The notes under the pieces are model-generated. The model had not been told where the DNA came from, searched no databases, and saw nothing but the letters and a program-made list of their open reading frames with translations. The position numbers and the translations under genes are program-made. A stretch of 56,925 nt of DNA from Massilia cavernae (GTDB lineage Bacteria; Pseudomonadota; Gammaproteobacteria; Burkholderiales; Burkholderiaceae_D), in contig NZ_QYUP01000150.1 in the NCBI RefSeq assembly GCF_003590855.1, forward strand, positions 1 through 56,925, written 5' to 3'. Positions 33,157-41,436 of this stretch are shown here, piece after piece. Every line of letters begins with the position of its first letter. Position 1 is the first letter of the stretch.

Positions 33157-33860
33157 GGAAGCGTCAGGATGAAACAGCCGCCGCCATATGCGCCGCCGTT
33201 CTCCAGGCGTATCGCGCCGCTGCGGCCGCGGTGCTTGTGCATCTTCGCCACTTCGCTGGAGAAGTACAGGCCGAGGCCGGTGCTGTTGGTGAGGAAGTTG
33301 ACGCCTTCGTTCCGCCCGCTCATCGCGGCGGCCCCTGCGTCGAGCATCGCGGCCGGATATCCGCTTCCGTTGTCTTCGACGCGGATTTCAAGGCAGCCAT
33401 CGGCCACCTTCAGCGACAGCCGCACTTTGTCCTGGGTGTAGTGGATGGAGTTGTTGATGGCATGGCCGATCACACCGATCACCAGGTCTTCGTCCAGGTG
33501 CCAGATCTGTCCTGGATCGTAGTCGGTCTCCAGCTTGACGCCGCGCGAGTCGAGCAGCACGCGCACGCTGGCAAGCACCTGGCCGACCAGGTCGGCCAGC
33601 TCCAATGGCTGCACGTCGAACGGGTACTCGGGCTTGCCGACCTGCTTGTACAGCGCCAGCAGCTGGATCAGGTTGTCGTTCAGGCGCTTGGTCTGGTACA
33701 GCATGTGCGCCATCTGCGGATAGGCCGCATCGACTTCCGGCGAGGCGTTGGCGAGCAGCTTCTCCAGCGTGCCCGCCAGCACACTGACGGAATTTTTCAT
33801 GTCGTGCGCGGTGGACGCCAGGAACAGCGACAGTTCGTTCGAGCTGGAAGAGTCGTTCAT
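33153..33860 (-). CDS. Short soluble sensor histidine kinase
   Basis: A 235-residue kinase with no sensory or membrane domain. The H-box reads LASTAHDMKNSVSVLAG (phospho-His about 19). The ATPase part has DLVIGVIGHAINNSIHYT (N box), EIRVEDNGSGYP (G1), and NSTGLGLYFSSEVAKMHKH (G2). It probably depends on another protein for input. It starts inside the mnmC stop codon (TAATG) and overlaps the next gene's start by four bases, so mnmC, the kinase and the TPR response regulator are one transcriptional unit. The mnmC link is probably only transcriptional. Confidence 0.88.
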   Translation of the reverse strand: MNDSSSSNELSLFLASTAHDMKNSVSVLAGTLEKLLANASPEVDAAYPQMAHMLYQTKRLNDNLIQLLALYKQVGKPEYPFDVQPLELADLVGQVLASVRVLLDSRGVKLETDYDPGQIWHLDEDLVIGVIGHAINNSIHYTQDKVRLSLKVADGCLEIRVEDNGSGYPAAMLDAGAAAMSGRNEGVNFLTNSTGLGLYFSSEVAKMHKHRGRSGAIRLENGGAYGGGCFILTLP

Positions 33861-35524
33861 TATGGGTTCTCTGCTTGTGGAGCCGTCGTGACTATAGCGT
33901 GTTTGGCTGCATTGCCCAGCATGAAACGCGCTGGGTCCAGCGCCTGCACGAGCGTCCGTTCCAGCGGCAGTGGCTCGCCTTCGAGCTGCGCGGCCAGCAG
34001 TTCGGCCGCCAGCGGCGCCCAGATCAGGCCGCGCGAGGCGTAGCCGAGCAGGCCATTCAGGCCGGGATGGCGCGGCAGGTCGCGCAGCCTTTCGGCGCGG
34101 CCGGTGGGCGTGGCGTCGCCGATGGCGCCCACCAGCGGCAGCCGGTCCGGGCCCACGCAGCGGAAGCCCACGCGTCCCAGCAGCGGCGCGTCCTGCGCCA
34201 GCGACGGGTCGCCCAGCAGCGAGCGCACCTTGGCCAGGTTGTCGTCGTGGCTGGACTGGCGCAGCGCCGGGTCGGGATCGTTCAGGTCGTAGGTGGCGCC
34301 GGCGCTGTGGATGCCGCCCGAAGCAGGCGTCAGGTAGGCTTCGCGGCAAAGCACGAACGGCAAGGCTGGCACCGCGCCTTCGGCAAGGTGGGACACCTGG
34401 CCGCGCACCTTCCACAGCGGCAGGTTCGCCGCCTGCGGCAACGCGGTGGCGCCGGTGCCGTTGGCAAGCACCATCACGGGCGCCTGCGCGATGCTGGCGC
34501 CGGCTGCGTCCAGCGCATGCCACTGGCCGCCGCGGCGTTCGATGCCGACGGTGCCGGCGCCGAAATGCGCCGTCAGCTTGCCGCCGCAGGCAGCCAGCAT
34601 CGCGGCGCACACGCTGGATGGGCGCGCCCAGCCGCCCTGCGGGAACAGCCAGGCGCCGTCCGGCGCCGGGGCGCCAAGCAGCGCCGAGGCTTCCGCGCTT
34701 TCCAGCCACTGTGCGAAGTCATGCGGATAGTTCCAGCGCGCGGCAATGGCGCGCTGCACGCCGGCGTGCGCCGGGTCGCGCGCCAGCTGCATCACGCCGC
34801 AGCGCGCGCCTTCGATGCCGTCCAGACGGTTCCAGTAGTCGAGCGCAAACAGGAATGCGGCGCGTGCAAGCCGGGTCGGGATATTGTCGTCCTTCGACAG
34901 CAGCGGCATGTAGATGCCGGCGAGGTTGCCCGACGCTTCGCTTGCGGGCTGTCCGTGCCGTTCGATCAGCGTGACCTGCCAGCCACGCGCACACAACCTT
35001 TCGCAGGCGGCGCTTCCGGCCAGTCCGGCGCCCACGACAATCGCGCGCCGTTCCGCCGGCTTCGCGCGCGGCGCCACCGGCTTGCGGCTGGCGAAGATTG
35101 CGCTGCCATTCTGCGCGACGAAGCCGAAGCCCGCCTTCGACAGCGCCTCGCGCTGTTCCGAGCTGACCGAAGCAGGCAGGAGTATGGTGCCGGGCACGCA
35201 CAGTTTGGCAAGCGGGCGGACGAAACCAGTACCGTCCCCGGGACTCGCATGCAGGGCGATGGCGTCGAGGCGGGCATCGAGCTGCACCAGCGCCTGTTCG
35301 AGCGGGCCGTTCAGCAGGTCGAGCGTGATCCCGGCGTCGGGCTGCGGGATGCGGCGCGAGCCGGGCAAGGCGGACGGCGCCAGCGCGACGTAGTGCAGGC
35401 GCCGGCAGCGCTGCGGGTCGGCGCGCCATGCGGCTTCGAGTGCGCTGAATTTCTCGCCCTCGCCCCAGGCGGTATCGAGGACGGTAAAGCTGTCCCTGCC
35501 CCGCCAGTGAGCCGTCAGCTCCAC
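33860..35524 (-). CDS. mnmC: MnmC-type FAD oxidoreductase for tRNA wobble-uridine modification, with decayed methyltransferase domain
   Basis: A 554-residue protein. Residues about 155-540 are an FAD-dependent oxidase with VVGAGLAGSAACERL (Rossmann), SEASGNLAGIYMPLLS, GGWARPSSVCAAMLA, and the family-like ending PGLNGLLGYASRGLIWAPLAAELLAAQL. It removes the carboxymethyl group of cmnm5(s2)U34. Residues 1-150 correspond to the partner methyltransferase domain (RDSFTVLDTAWGEGEKFSALEAAWRADPQRCRRLHYVAL), but the SAM motif normally seen as ETGFGxGxNF has become DTAWGEGEKF, so methyl transfer is doubtful. The GTG at 35524 is the likely start, right behind the tag stop; no ATG is well placed. It is operonic with the kinase pair downstream. 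Confidence 0.85.
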   Translation of the reverse strand: MELTAHWRGRDSFTVLDTAWGEGEKFSALEAAWRADPQRCRRLHYVALAPSALPGSRRIPQPDAGITLDLLNGPLEQALVQLDARLDAIALHASPGDGTGFVRPLAKLCVPGTILLPASVSSEQREALSKAGFGFVAQNGSAIFASRKPVAPRAKPAERRAIVVGAGLAGSAACERLCARGWQVTLIERHGQPASEASGNLAGIYMPLLSKDDNIPTRLARAAFLFALDYWNRLDGIEGARCGVMQLARDPAHAGVQRAIAARWNYPHDFAQWLESAEASALLGAPAPDGAWLFPQGGWARPSSVCAAMLAACGGKLTAHFGAGTVGIERRGGQWHALDAAGASIAQAPVMVLANGTGATALPQAANLPLWKVRGQVSHLAEGAVPALPFVLCREAYLTPASGGIHSAGATYDLNDPDPALRQSSHDDNLAKVRSLLGDPSLAQDAPLLGRVGFRCVGPDRLPLVGAIGDATPTGRAERLRDLPRHPGLNGLLGYASRGLIWAPLAAELLAAQLEGEPLPLERTLVQALDPARFMLGNAAKHAIVTTAPQAENP

Positions 35525-35528
35525 CTGC

Positions 35529-36089
35529 TCACCCGGCGTGGCGGAAGCAGGCCACGTCGTGGTCGTCGACCATGCCGATGGCCTGCATGTAGGCGTAGAT
35601 GATGGTCGAGCCGACAAACTTGAAGCCGCGCTTGGCCAGGTCCTTCGAAATGCGGTCGGACAGTTCGGTCTTGGCCGGGCGTTCGCCCTTCTCCCAGCGG
35701 TTGACGATCGGCTTGCCGCCGACCCAGTCCCACAGGTACTGGTCCAGCGTGCTGCCCTCCTCGCGCAGGCGCAGGTAGGCTTTGGCATTGGTGATCGCGG
35801 CCGCCACCTTCAGGCGGTTGCGCACGATGCCCGGATTGGCCAGCAGTTCGGCCACCCTGGCGTCGTCGTAGCACGCGATTTTTTCGGCGTCCCAGCCGTC
35901 GAAGGCGAGGCGGTAGTTCTCGCGCTTGTTCAGGATCGTTTCCCAGCTCAGGCCCGCTTGCGCTCCTTCGAGGTTGAGCATTTCGAACAGGCGGTTCTCG
36001 TCGTGGCAGGGCGTGCCCCATTCGTGGTCATGGTAGTCGACGTAGCGGGGGTTGGCCATATTGGCCCAGGCGCAGCGGGTTGAAGTCAT
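35529..36089 (-). CDS. tag: DNA-3-methyladenine glycosylase I
   Basis: A 186-residue base-excision repair enzyme that removes 3-methyladenine. The sequence shows RCAWANMANPRYVDYHDHEWGTP at the N terminus (the substrate-pocket and zinc-site region), FEMLNLEGAQAGLSWETILNKRENYRLAF, NRLKVAAAITNAKAYL and the DLAKRGFKFVGSTIIYAYMQAIGMVDDHDVACFRH ending with its metal-ligand histidines. Length matches the family. The ATG at 36089 puts Cys at residue 6 as usual. Its stop is just five bases before the GTG of mnmC, so the two are co-transcribed. Confidence 0.95.
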   Translation of the reverse strand: MTSTRCAWANMANPRYVDYHDHEWGTPCHDENRLFEMLNLEGAQAGLSWETILNKRENYRLAFDGWDAEKIACYDDARVAELLANPGIVRNRLKVAAAITNAKAYLRLREEGSTLDQYLWDWVGGKPIVNRWEKGERPAKTELSDRISKDLAKRGFKFVGSTIIYAYMQAIGMVDDHDVACFRHAG

Positions 36090-36103
36090 CACGCAAGTAT
36101 AAA

Positions 36104-37579
36104 TCATCGCGCCGCGCGCAGTACCGAGGCCAGCACGCCGACGCCGTGCCGGATCTCGGCCGGCGGTATCGCCGCAAAGCCAAGCAGCAGGCCGGGCGCC
36201 ACCGCACAGGCGGGCGTGGCGGCACGGTTGGCGTAGTAGGACAGCGGCCGCAACTCGATGCCGCGTGCCAGTGCGGCCTTCACTACCTGCGCTTCGTCAT
36301 GCCGGCGCCGGAAGTGCACGCACAGGTCGAGGCCCGCATCCGACGGCCCGCAGGCCAGTTCGTCGTCCAGTTCCGTTGCTATGGCCGACAGCAGCGCCTC
36401 GCGCCGTTCTGCGTAGGCGTCGCGGGTGCGCTTGATGTGGCGGCCGAAATGGCCGGCGGCCATGAAGTCGGCCATCGCCATCTGCGGCACGATCGGGCTG
36501 TGGCGGTCGACCACCGCCCTGGCCCGCACCAGCGGCTCCACCAGCGCGGGCGGCGCCACGATGTAGCCAAGCCGCAGCCCGGGGAACAGCACCTTCGACA
36601 AGGTGCCGACGTAGACCACGCAGCCGGCGCGGTCCAGGCTTTGCAGCGACGCCAGCGGCGGCCCGGTGTAGCGGTACTCGCTGTCGTAGTCGTCCTCGAT
36701 GATCCACGCCTTGTTGGCCGCCGCCCAGCGCAGCAGCTCGAGGCGGCGCTGGAGGCTCATGGTCACGCCCAGCGGCAGCTGGTGCGAAGGCGTGGCCAGC
36801 ACCATCTTCGCGTTGGGATAATGTTCGGCCGCATACGCGACGTCCATGCCTTCCGGGCCGACCGGCACCGTGCACACGCGTGCGGAGGCGGCGAACAGCG
36901 GCGCGCTGGCGCCCTGGTAGCCGGGCGACTCGACCCAGACGCCGTCGCCCGGCGCCAGCAGCAGCTGCGACAGCAGGAACAGCGCCTGCTGCGAGCCGGA
37001 AGTGATCACCACCTGGTCGGGCGTGCAGTTGACGCCGCGCGAGGCGCGCAGGTACACGCAAAGCAGCTCGCGCAGCGGCTGGTAGCCGGCCGGATCGCTG
37101 TAGCCGAGGTGGTAGTCGGGATGGCGCCAGCGGCGCGATTCAAGCCGGCTCCAGATATCGAAGGGGAACAGGTCGATGCCCGGCATGCTGGCGCGGAAGG
37201 CGCGCAGCTTGCCCTCGTGGTAGCGCACGTAGGCCATCGCACCCGCGTAGGCCTCGCCGCGCGCGGACAGGGGCCGCAGCAGGCCAAGGCCCGCCGGCGC
37301 GGCCTCGCGAACCGCCGGCAGGTGGGCGCTGATGAAGGTGCCCCTGCCGACGCTGCCGCTCAGGTAGCCCTCGGCCATCAGCTGGTCCCAGGCGTTGAGC
37401 ACCGTCTGGCGCGACACGCCCAGCAGGCGGCACAGCTCGCGCGTCGGCGGCAGCTGCATGCCCGGCCCCAGGGTGCCGCGCAGGATGGCTTCCTTCACCT
37501 GGCTGTACAGCTGGCGGAACATGGGCAGCGGCGCGCCGCGGTCGAGCGGCAGGGCTTTGATGATGTCGGAGGTGTGCAT
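36104..37579 (-). CDS. MocR-type (GntR + aminotransferase-like) transcription regulator
   Basis: A 491-residue regulator. Residues 15-85 are a GntR winged helix (PMFRQLYSQVKEAILRGTLGPGMQLPPTRELCRLLGVSRQTVLNAWDQLMAEGYL). The rest is a class I aminotransferase fold with ITSGSQQALFLLSQLL, IIEDDYDSEYRYTG and GTLSKVLFPGLRLGY, in which the Lys should bind PLP. Such proteins (PdxR, GabR, TauR) sense PLP or amino-acid derivatives. It is divergent from the osmC-paiB pair, which it may control; ATTGGT repeats lie between. The gene ends 14 bases before tag. The effector is unknown. Confidence 0.92.
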   Translation of the reverse strand: MHTSDIIKALPLDRGAPLPMFRQLYSQVKEAILRGTLGPGMQLPPTRELCRLLGVSRQTVLNAWDQLMAEGYLSGSVGRGTFISAHLPAVREAAPAGLGLLRPLSARGEAYAGAMAYVRYHEGKLRAFRASMPGIDLFPFDIWSRLESRRWRHPDYHLGYSDPAGYQPLRELLCVYLRASRGVNCTPDQVVITSGSQQALFLLSQLLLAPGDGVWVESPGYQGASAPLFAASARVCTVPVGPEGMDVAYAAEHYPNAKMVLATPSHQLPLGVTMSLQRRLELLRWAAANKAWIIEDDYDSEYRYTGPPLASLQSLDRAGCVVYVGTLSKVLFPGLRLGYIVAPPALVEPLVRARAVVDRHSPIVPQMAMADFMAAGHFGRHIKRTRDAYAERREALLSAIATELDDELACGPSDAGLDLCVHFRRRHDEAQVVKAALARGIELRPLSYYANRAATPACAVAPGLLLGFAAIPPAEIRHGVGVLASVLRAAR

Positions 37580-37595
37580 TGGACGTGCGGTGCGA

Positions 37596-37656
37596 ATTGG
37601 TATTCCAATATTTACCGTTATTGGTCATTTGAGCAAGCCAAATCGGACGCTAAGAT
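37596..37656 (+). promoter_or_regulatory. Candidate MocR operator and osmC promoter
   Basis: ATTGGTATTCCAAT (37596-37609) is a perfect 5+4+5 palindrome and its left arm recurs as ATTGGTCAT at 37620, 24 bases on. Immediately downstream are TTGAGC (37629-37634) and TAAGAT (37651-37656) with a 16-base spacer, a plausible sigma-70 promoter for osmC. Repeats just upstream of -35 fit activation by the divergent MocR protein. No binding data exist. Confidence 0.5.
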
Positions 37657-37689
37657 GATGCCATCAATACATCCAGACGGAGAAAAAGC

Positions 37690-38151
37690 ATGAAGCAGTT
37701 CGAAGCGACAGTGGCATGGCAGCGCGACAACCAGTCGTTCGCCGACCAGCGCTACAGCCGCAGGCACGAGTGGACCTTCGACGGCGGCGCGCGCGTGCCG
37801 GCCTCGTCCTCGCCGCTGTCGGTGCCGCTACCGATGTCCGACCCGGCCGCGGTCGATCCCGAGGAAGCGCTGGTGGCGGCGGCGTCGAGCTGCCACATGC
37901 TGTTCTTCCTGTCGTTCGCGGCGCAGCGCGGCTTCGTGGTCGATTCCTACCGCGACCGCGCGGTCGGCTACCTGGACAAGGACGCCAACGGTGTGATCTG
38001 GATGCCGAAGATCGCGCTGCGTCCCGAGATCGCGTTTTCGCTGACGCCGCCGACGCCTGCCGAACTCGAAGCCATCCACCACCTGGCCCACGCGCGCTGC
38101 TACATCGCCAACTCGATCAAGGCCGAAGTCGTGGTCGAAGCGGCGGCCTGA
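37690..38151 (+). CDS. OsmC-family peroxiredoxin-like protein
   Basis: A 153-residue OsmC/Ohr-type protein. Visible are MKQFEATVAWQRDNQSFADQRYSRRHEWTFDGGARVPASSSPLSVP, DPEEALVAAASSCHMLFFLSFAAQRGF with the first active cysteine at about 67, and the C-terminal HLAHARCYIANSIKAEVVVE with the second cysteine at about 140. The pair reduces organic hydroperoxides. A CGGAGAAA ribosome binding site precedes the ATG. The stop is directly followed by the paiB-like gene with no gap, giving an operon divergent from the MocR gene. Confidence 0.9.
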   Translation: MKQFEATVAWQRDNQSFADQRYSRRHEWTFDGGARVPASSSPLSVPLPMSDPAAVDPEEALVAAASSCHMLFFLSFAAQRGFVVDSYRDRAVGYLDKDANGVIWMPKIALRPEIAFSLTPPTPAELEAIHHLAHARCYIANSIKAEVVVEAAA

Positions 38152-38700
38152 ATGTACGTTCCCGCAAAATATGAGCAAGCCGATACCGGCGCCCTGCACA
38201 GCCTGATCGCCGCCAACCCGCTCGGCACCCTGGTGACGGGCGGCACAGGCGGACTGGACGCGAACCACATCCCGTTCGAGATCTCGCCCCCGACGCCCGG
38301 CGCGCCGCTGGGCGTTCTGCGCGCCCACGTGGCGCGCGCCAATCCGGTGTGGCGGCGCGACGGCGAACAGGTGATGGCGGTGTTCCATGAACCAACCGGC
38401 TACATTTCGCCGTCGCGGTTCGAGGAGAAGGAGCGCAGCGGGCGCGTGGTGCCGACCTGGGACTATGCGGTGGCGCATGCGCACGGCACCCTGCGCGCGG
38501 TCGACGACGCGCAATGGCTGGCGGCGCTGCTCGAACGCCTGACCACACGCCACGAGGCAGCGCAGCCGCGGCCCTGGGCGATCGCCGATGCGCCGCCCGA
38601 CTACATCGACAAACTGATGAAGGCGATCGTCGGCATCGAGATCCGCATCGAGCGCATGCAGGGCAAGCGCAAGGCCAGCAGCGGCTTGATGGGCGCTTAA
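38152..38700 (+). CDS. PaiB-like FMN-binding protein
   Basis: A 182-residue protein of the FMN-binding split-barrel family related to PaiB: MYVPAKYEQADTGALHSLIAANPLGTLVTGG, DANHIPFEISPPTPGAPLGVLRAHVARANPVWR, VMAVFHEPTGYISPSRFEEKERSGRVVPTWDYAVAHAHGTLR and IVGIEIRIERMQGKRKASSG. PaiB has been described as a negative regulator of sporulation and proteases in Bacillus, but here its role is probably metabolic. It starts right after the osmC stop. Beyond it the chromosomal block ends and the mobile region begins within 80 bases. Confidence 0.9.
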   Translation: MYVPAKYEQADTGALHSLIAANPLGTLVTGGTGGLDANHIPFEISPPTPGAPLGVLRAHVARANPVWRRDGEQVMAVFHEPTGYISPSRFEEKERSGRVVPTWDYAVAHAHGTLRAVDDAQWLAALLERLTTRHEAAQPRPWAIADAPPDYIDKLMKAIVGIEIRIERMQGKRKASSGLMGA

Positions 38701-38902
38701 GAACGCCTGGCGAAATTCCAGCTTGCTAGGAGGGACAACAAATCCCGTACACTGAGCCGGTTTGAACGTCTGCGTTCGTTAAGGGTTGTCCGATGTCGGC
38801 CGCTTCCACAGACCTGAATTGATGCGCGCAAGCGTTCCCGGCCGGCGTTGGGCAAGCCCCGAAGGAGGAAACCGCGGGAAGTTTAGTTGTCGTCAGCCTT
38901 TG

Positions 38903-39139
38903 TCATAGGCTATGGCGATTTGACCGGCGCCGTTGGCTGGGAAGGTGCCAGTTGGAGCGGGCGAGTTGGCATCGATGGCGTATATAAGACCTGAAACGGT
39001 CACGGGGGGCGTCGCCTGTTCGGTGGTTAATCGATTGAAATTGAGACGCTGCGGCAGGACAGGCAAAGGAGCTCCGCATCGGTTTTGGCCGACGGTCGAC
39101 GCGCTTGTGGCGCAAGCCTATGTTGTCGTTGTCGCTCAT
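38903..39139 (-). CDS. Third small ORF of the IS91-like element (copy 1)
   Basis: A 78-residue frame overlapping the transposase stop in an ATGA arrangement. It starts MSDNDNIGLRHKRVDRR and includes SFACPAAASQFQSINHRTGD; after about residue 43 its sequence differs wholly from copy 2 because of a base-count difference near 39005 (GGGGGGC versus GGGATC). No family is recognised and it may not be coding. Confidence 0.3.
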   Translation of the reverse strand: MSDNDNIGLRHKRVDRRPKPMRSSFACPAAASQFQSINHRTGDAPRDRFRSYIRHRCQLARSNWHLPSQRRRSNRHSL

Positions 39140-40317
39140 GGAGGTGCTCCCTGGTGCCGTGCTGGTGCCTGAATTGCTTTGATCGGCAAGAAGATGGCGG
39201 TGATCGCCATCGGCGCGCCGCAGTGCCGGCAAATGAACATCGTCGAATTGCGCTCGACAGGCTGTGTGTCGACGGCGGGCGCCGGGACGCGCAGTAATGC
39301 GCGCGCCCTGGCCAGGTTGGCCTTGCGTCCCGCGTTGGCGAACAGCCCGTAGTGCCGGATCCGGTGGAAGCCGCTGGGCAGGACATGCAGCAGGAACCGG
39401 CGCATGAACTCGTCGGCGCCGAGCGTCATCGTCTTGTGCATCTGATCCTTGGCACGGTAGTCCTTCCAACGAAATGTCACGCCGCGCTCGTCCATGGCGA
39501 CAAGCCGCCGGTTCGAGATTGCGACTCGATGCGTGTAGCGGGACAGGTAGGCCAGCACCGCCTCGGGCCCGGCGAACGGACGTTTGGCGTAGACCACCCA
39601 CTCGCAACGCCGCAGCGGCGCCATCCAGCGCGCGAAGGCGGTCGGTTCCGTCAGTGCCGCATGCTCGCCGAGGAAACGTAACTGGCCGGCGCGATGGGCC
39701 GCGCCCAGCGCTTCGAGGAAGCGCCGCCGGAACAAGCGCGAGAGCACGCGCACCGGCAGGAAGAATCCCCGCCTGCAGGCGACCCAGCGCTCGCCGTCCT
39801 GCGACAGGCCGCCGCCGGGGACGATGCCGTGCACATGGGGATGGTGGGTCAGCGCCGAACCCCACGTGTGCAGCACCAGTGTGGCGCCGATGCGCGCGCC
39901 CAGGTGCTTGGGATCTGCGGCGATGGTACACAGCGTCTGCGCCGCGAGCTCGAACAGCAGTCGGTAGAGTACGCTTTTGTTGTGCCAGGCGAGCGCGGCG
40001 ACCGTCGCCGGCAGGGTGAAGACGACATGATAGTACTCGACCGGCAGCAATTCGTTGCGGCGCGCTTCAAGCCAGCGGCGCGCGGCGCCGGCCTGGCACT
40101 TCGGGCAGTGGCGATTGCGGCAGGAGTTGTAGGCGATGTCGACGTGTTCGCAGGTGTCGCAGCGCAGCGCGTGCCCGCCCAGCGCCGCGCTGCGACACTG
40201 CTCGATGGCCGACATGACCTTGAGCTGGCCCAGGCTCAGGTGTCCGCGTTGGGCTTGTCGCCAGGCCGGACCGTGGGCGCGGAAGATGTCCGCGACCTCC
40301 AGGTCGGGGTGCTCCAT
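39136..40317 (-). CDS. IS91-family (Y1/Y2-like) transposase
   Basis: A 393-residue rolling-circle transposase. The N terminus has a zinc-binding cluster, LRCDTCEHVDIAYNSCRNRHCPKCQAGAARRW. The nuclease core has YYHVVFTLP, then HPHVHGIVPGGG with the HxH metal motif near residue 170, and the catalytic tyrosine region LAYLSRYTHRVAISNRRL near 265. A second CRHCGAP cysteine pair lies near the end. It starts with ATG at 40317 nine bases beyond the integrase stop, and its stop overlaps the small third ORF. It nicks DNA to start one-ended transfer and can carry neighbouring genes. Confidence 0.92.
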   Translation of the reverse strand: MEHPDLEVADIFRAHGPAWRQAQRGHLSLGQLKVMSAIEQCRSAALGGHALRCDTCEHVDIAYNSCRNRHCPKCQAGAARRWLEARRNELLPVEYYHVVFTLPATVAALAWHNKSVLYRLLFELAAQTLCTIAADPKHLGARIGATLVLHTWGSALTHHPHVHGIVPGGGLSQDGERWVACRRGFFLPVRVLSRLFRRRFLEALGAAHRAGQLRFLGEHAALTEPTAFARWMAPLRRCEWVVYAKRPFAGPEAVLAYLSRYTHRVAISNRRLVAMDERGVTFRWKDYRAKDQMHKTMTLGADEFMRRFLLHVLPSGFHRIRHYGLFANAGRKANLARARALLRVPAPAVDTQPVERNSTMFICRHCGAPMAITAIFLPIKAIQAPARHQGAPP

Positions 40318-40325
40318 GGCGCCCC

Positions 40326-41192
40326 CTATGCCGGCTGCAAGGTGTCGAGCGGGCTGATTACTTCGCGCAATAGATCGGTGGCGACCTGGGCGTACAGCGC
40401 GGTCGTGTCGAGCCGCTTGTGGCCGAGCAGGGTCTGGATCACCCGGATGTCGACCTTCTGCTCCAGCAGATGGGTGGCGAAGCTGTGGCGCAAGATGTGC
40501 ATGGACACGCGCTTGTCGATGCGCGCCAGGTCGGCGGCGGCGTGGATGGCGCGGTTCAGCTGCCGTACGCCGAGCGGGTCGACGGGATTCTGTCCGGGGA
40601 ACAACCAGCCGCCGTGCAGGATCTTGCCTTCGGCACGTGCCGTCCTCCACCAGGCACGCAGGCAGTCGAGCAGCGCCGGCGACAGCATGGCGTACCGGTC
40701 CTTGTGCCCCTTGCCTTGTTCCACGCGCAAGACCATGCGCCCGCTGTCGACATCGGTCACCTTGAGCCCGACCACTTCGCTTGCGCGCAGGCCGGCGCCG
40801 TAGGCGACCGACAATGCCGCCCGGTACTTGGGACTGCACGCCGAGGCGATCAGGCGCGCGGCTTCGTCCCGACTGAGCACTTGGGGAAGTTTGCGGGGAA
40901 CCGGTACGGGATGCATCCTGGCCATCAGTTCGGGATGGTGGACGGTGACTTCGAAAAAGAACTTCAATCCGGTGATCGTCACGTTCAGGGCGTTCGACGT
41001 GAAGCCTTGTTCGACCAGGTGCAATTGGAACAAGCGCAGATCCTCGCTCGTGGCGGTGTCGGGCGGGCGGCCCAGGAAGGCGGCCAGCCGCCGCACGTGC
41101 AGCAGGTAGGCCGATTGGGTCTTGGGTGCGAGCTTGCGCATCCGCATGTCGTCGATCATGCGTTGGCGCAGCGGGGTGATGGCTTGAGTCAT
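40326..41192 (-). CDS. Tyrosine recombinase/integrase of the IS91-like element
   Basis: A 288-residue XerC/D-like recombinase. The N-terminal SAM-like domain is LAPKTQSAYLLHVRRLAAFLGRPPDTATSEDLRLFQLHL; the catalytic domain has the first Arg in YGAGLRASEVVGLKVTDVD, Lys in EQGKGHKDR, HxxR in MHILRHSFATHLL, HKRLDTTALY with the nucleophilic Tyr near 271. All five residues are present. It is the first gene of the element. Because it accompanies an IS91-type transposase, it may help resolve or place the mobile DNA; its precise role in such elements is not established. Confidence 0.92.
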   Translation of the reverse strand: MTQAITPLRQRMIDDMRMRKLAPKTQSAYLLHVRRLAAFLGRPPDTATSEDLRLFQLHLVEQGFTSNALNVTITGLKFFFEVTVHHPELMARMHPVPVPRKLPQVLSRDEAARLIASACSPKYRAALSVAYGAGLRASEVVGLKVTDVDSGRMVLRVEQGKGHKDRYAMLSPALLDCLRAWWRTARAEGKILHGGWLFPGQNPVDPLGVRQLNRAIHAAADLARIDKRVSMHILRHSFATHLLEQKVDIRVIQTLLGHKRLDTTALYAQVATDLLREVISPLDTLQPA

Positions 41193-41394
41193 GATGCTGC
41201 TCCTGTTGGAATGAGGCCGATTGCCTCATTAACCAACATAGGAAACAGTTTAGAATTGCATCAGAAACCCCTGTCGACGACGACCCGCCGGCAGCGCCGA
41301 AGCCCAACTACCGCGCGAGCGGTTTAGTCCTTCGACCCAAAGCGGACCCCAATATTTTGCGATCAACTTGTCCCTCTGGCAAGATAGAGGCTCC

Positions 41395-41400
41395 TATAAT
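41395..41400 (+). promoter_or_regulatory. Candidate -10 element TATAAT
   Basis: A perfect TATAAT lies 36 bases before the ATG of the 339-residue protein. A well-spaced -35 is not convincing (TTGTCC at 41368 would give a 21-base spacer). It lies outside the IS91-like copy, in the cargo. Confidence 0.4.
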
Positions 41401-41436
41401 CAACCGATTCCAGTAACCTGTTGAGGATCCAACATC

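Larger units (their letters stand above)
38777..41330 (-). mobile_element. IS91-like element, full copy 1
   Basis: A 2554-bp element carrying a tyrosine recombinase, a Y1-type transposase and a small third ORF, all read on the minus strand. Its ends were set by comparing three copies in the window: all begin CGTTAAGGGTTGTCCG and all end ACCGCGCGAGCGGTTTAGTCC, and flanks differ beyond these. No target duplication is visible, as expected for rolling-circle IS91 transposition. GTCTGC (38768) and AGCGGAC (41341) flank it. Confidence 0.88.

Noticed and set aside
31516..33441. 641-residue frame opposite the TPR response regulator
   Set aside because: Antisense shadow rich in His, Gln and Val spanning two coupled real genes.
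36080..37693. 537-residue frame opposite the MocR gene
   Set aside because: Shadow; the opposite strand has a complete GntR-aminotransferase protein.
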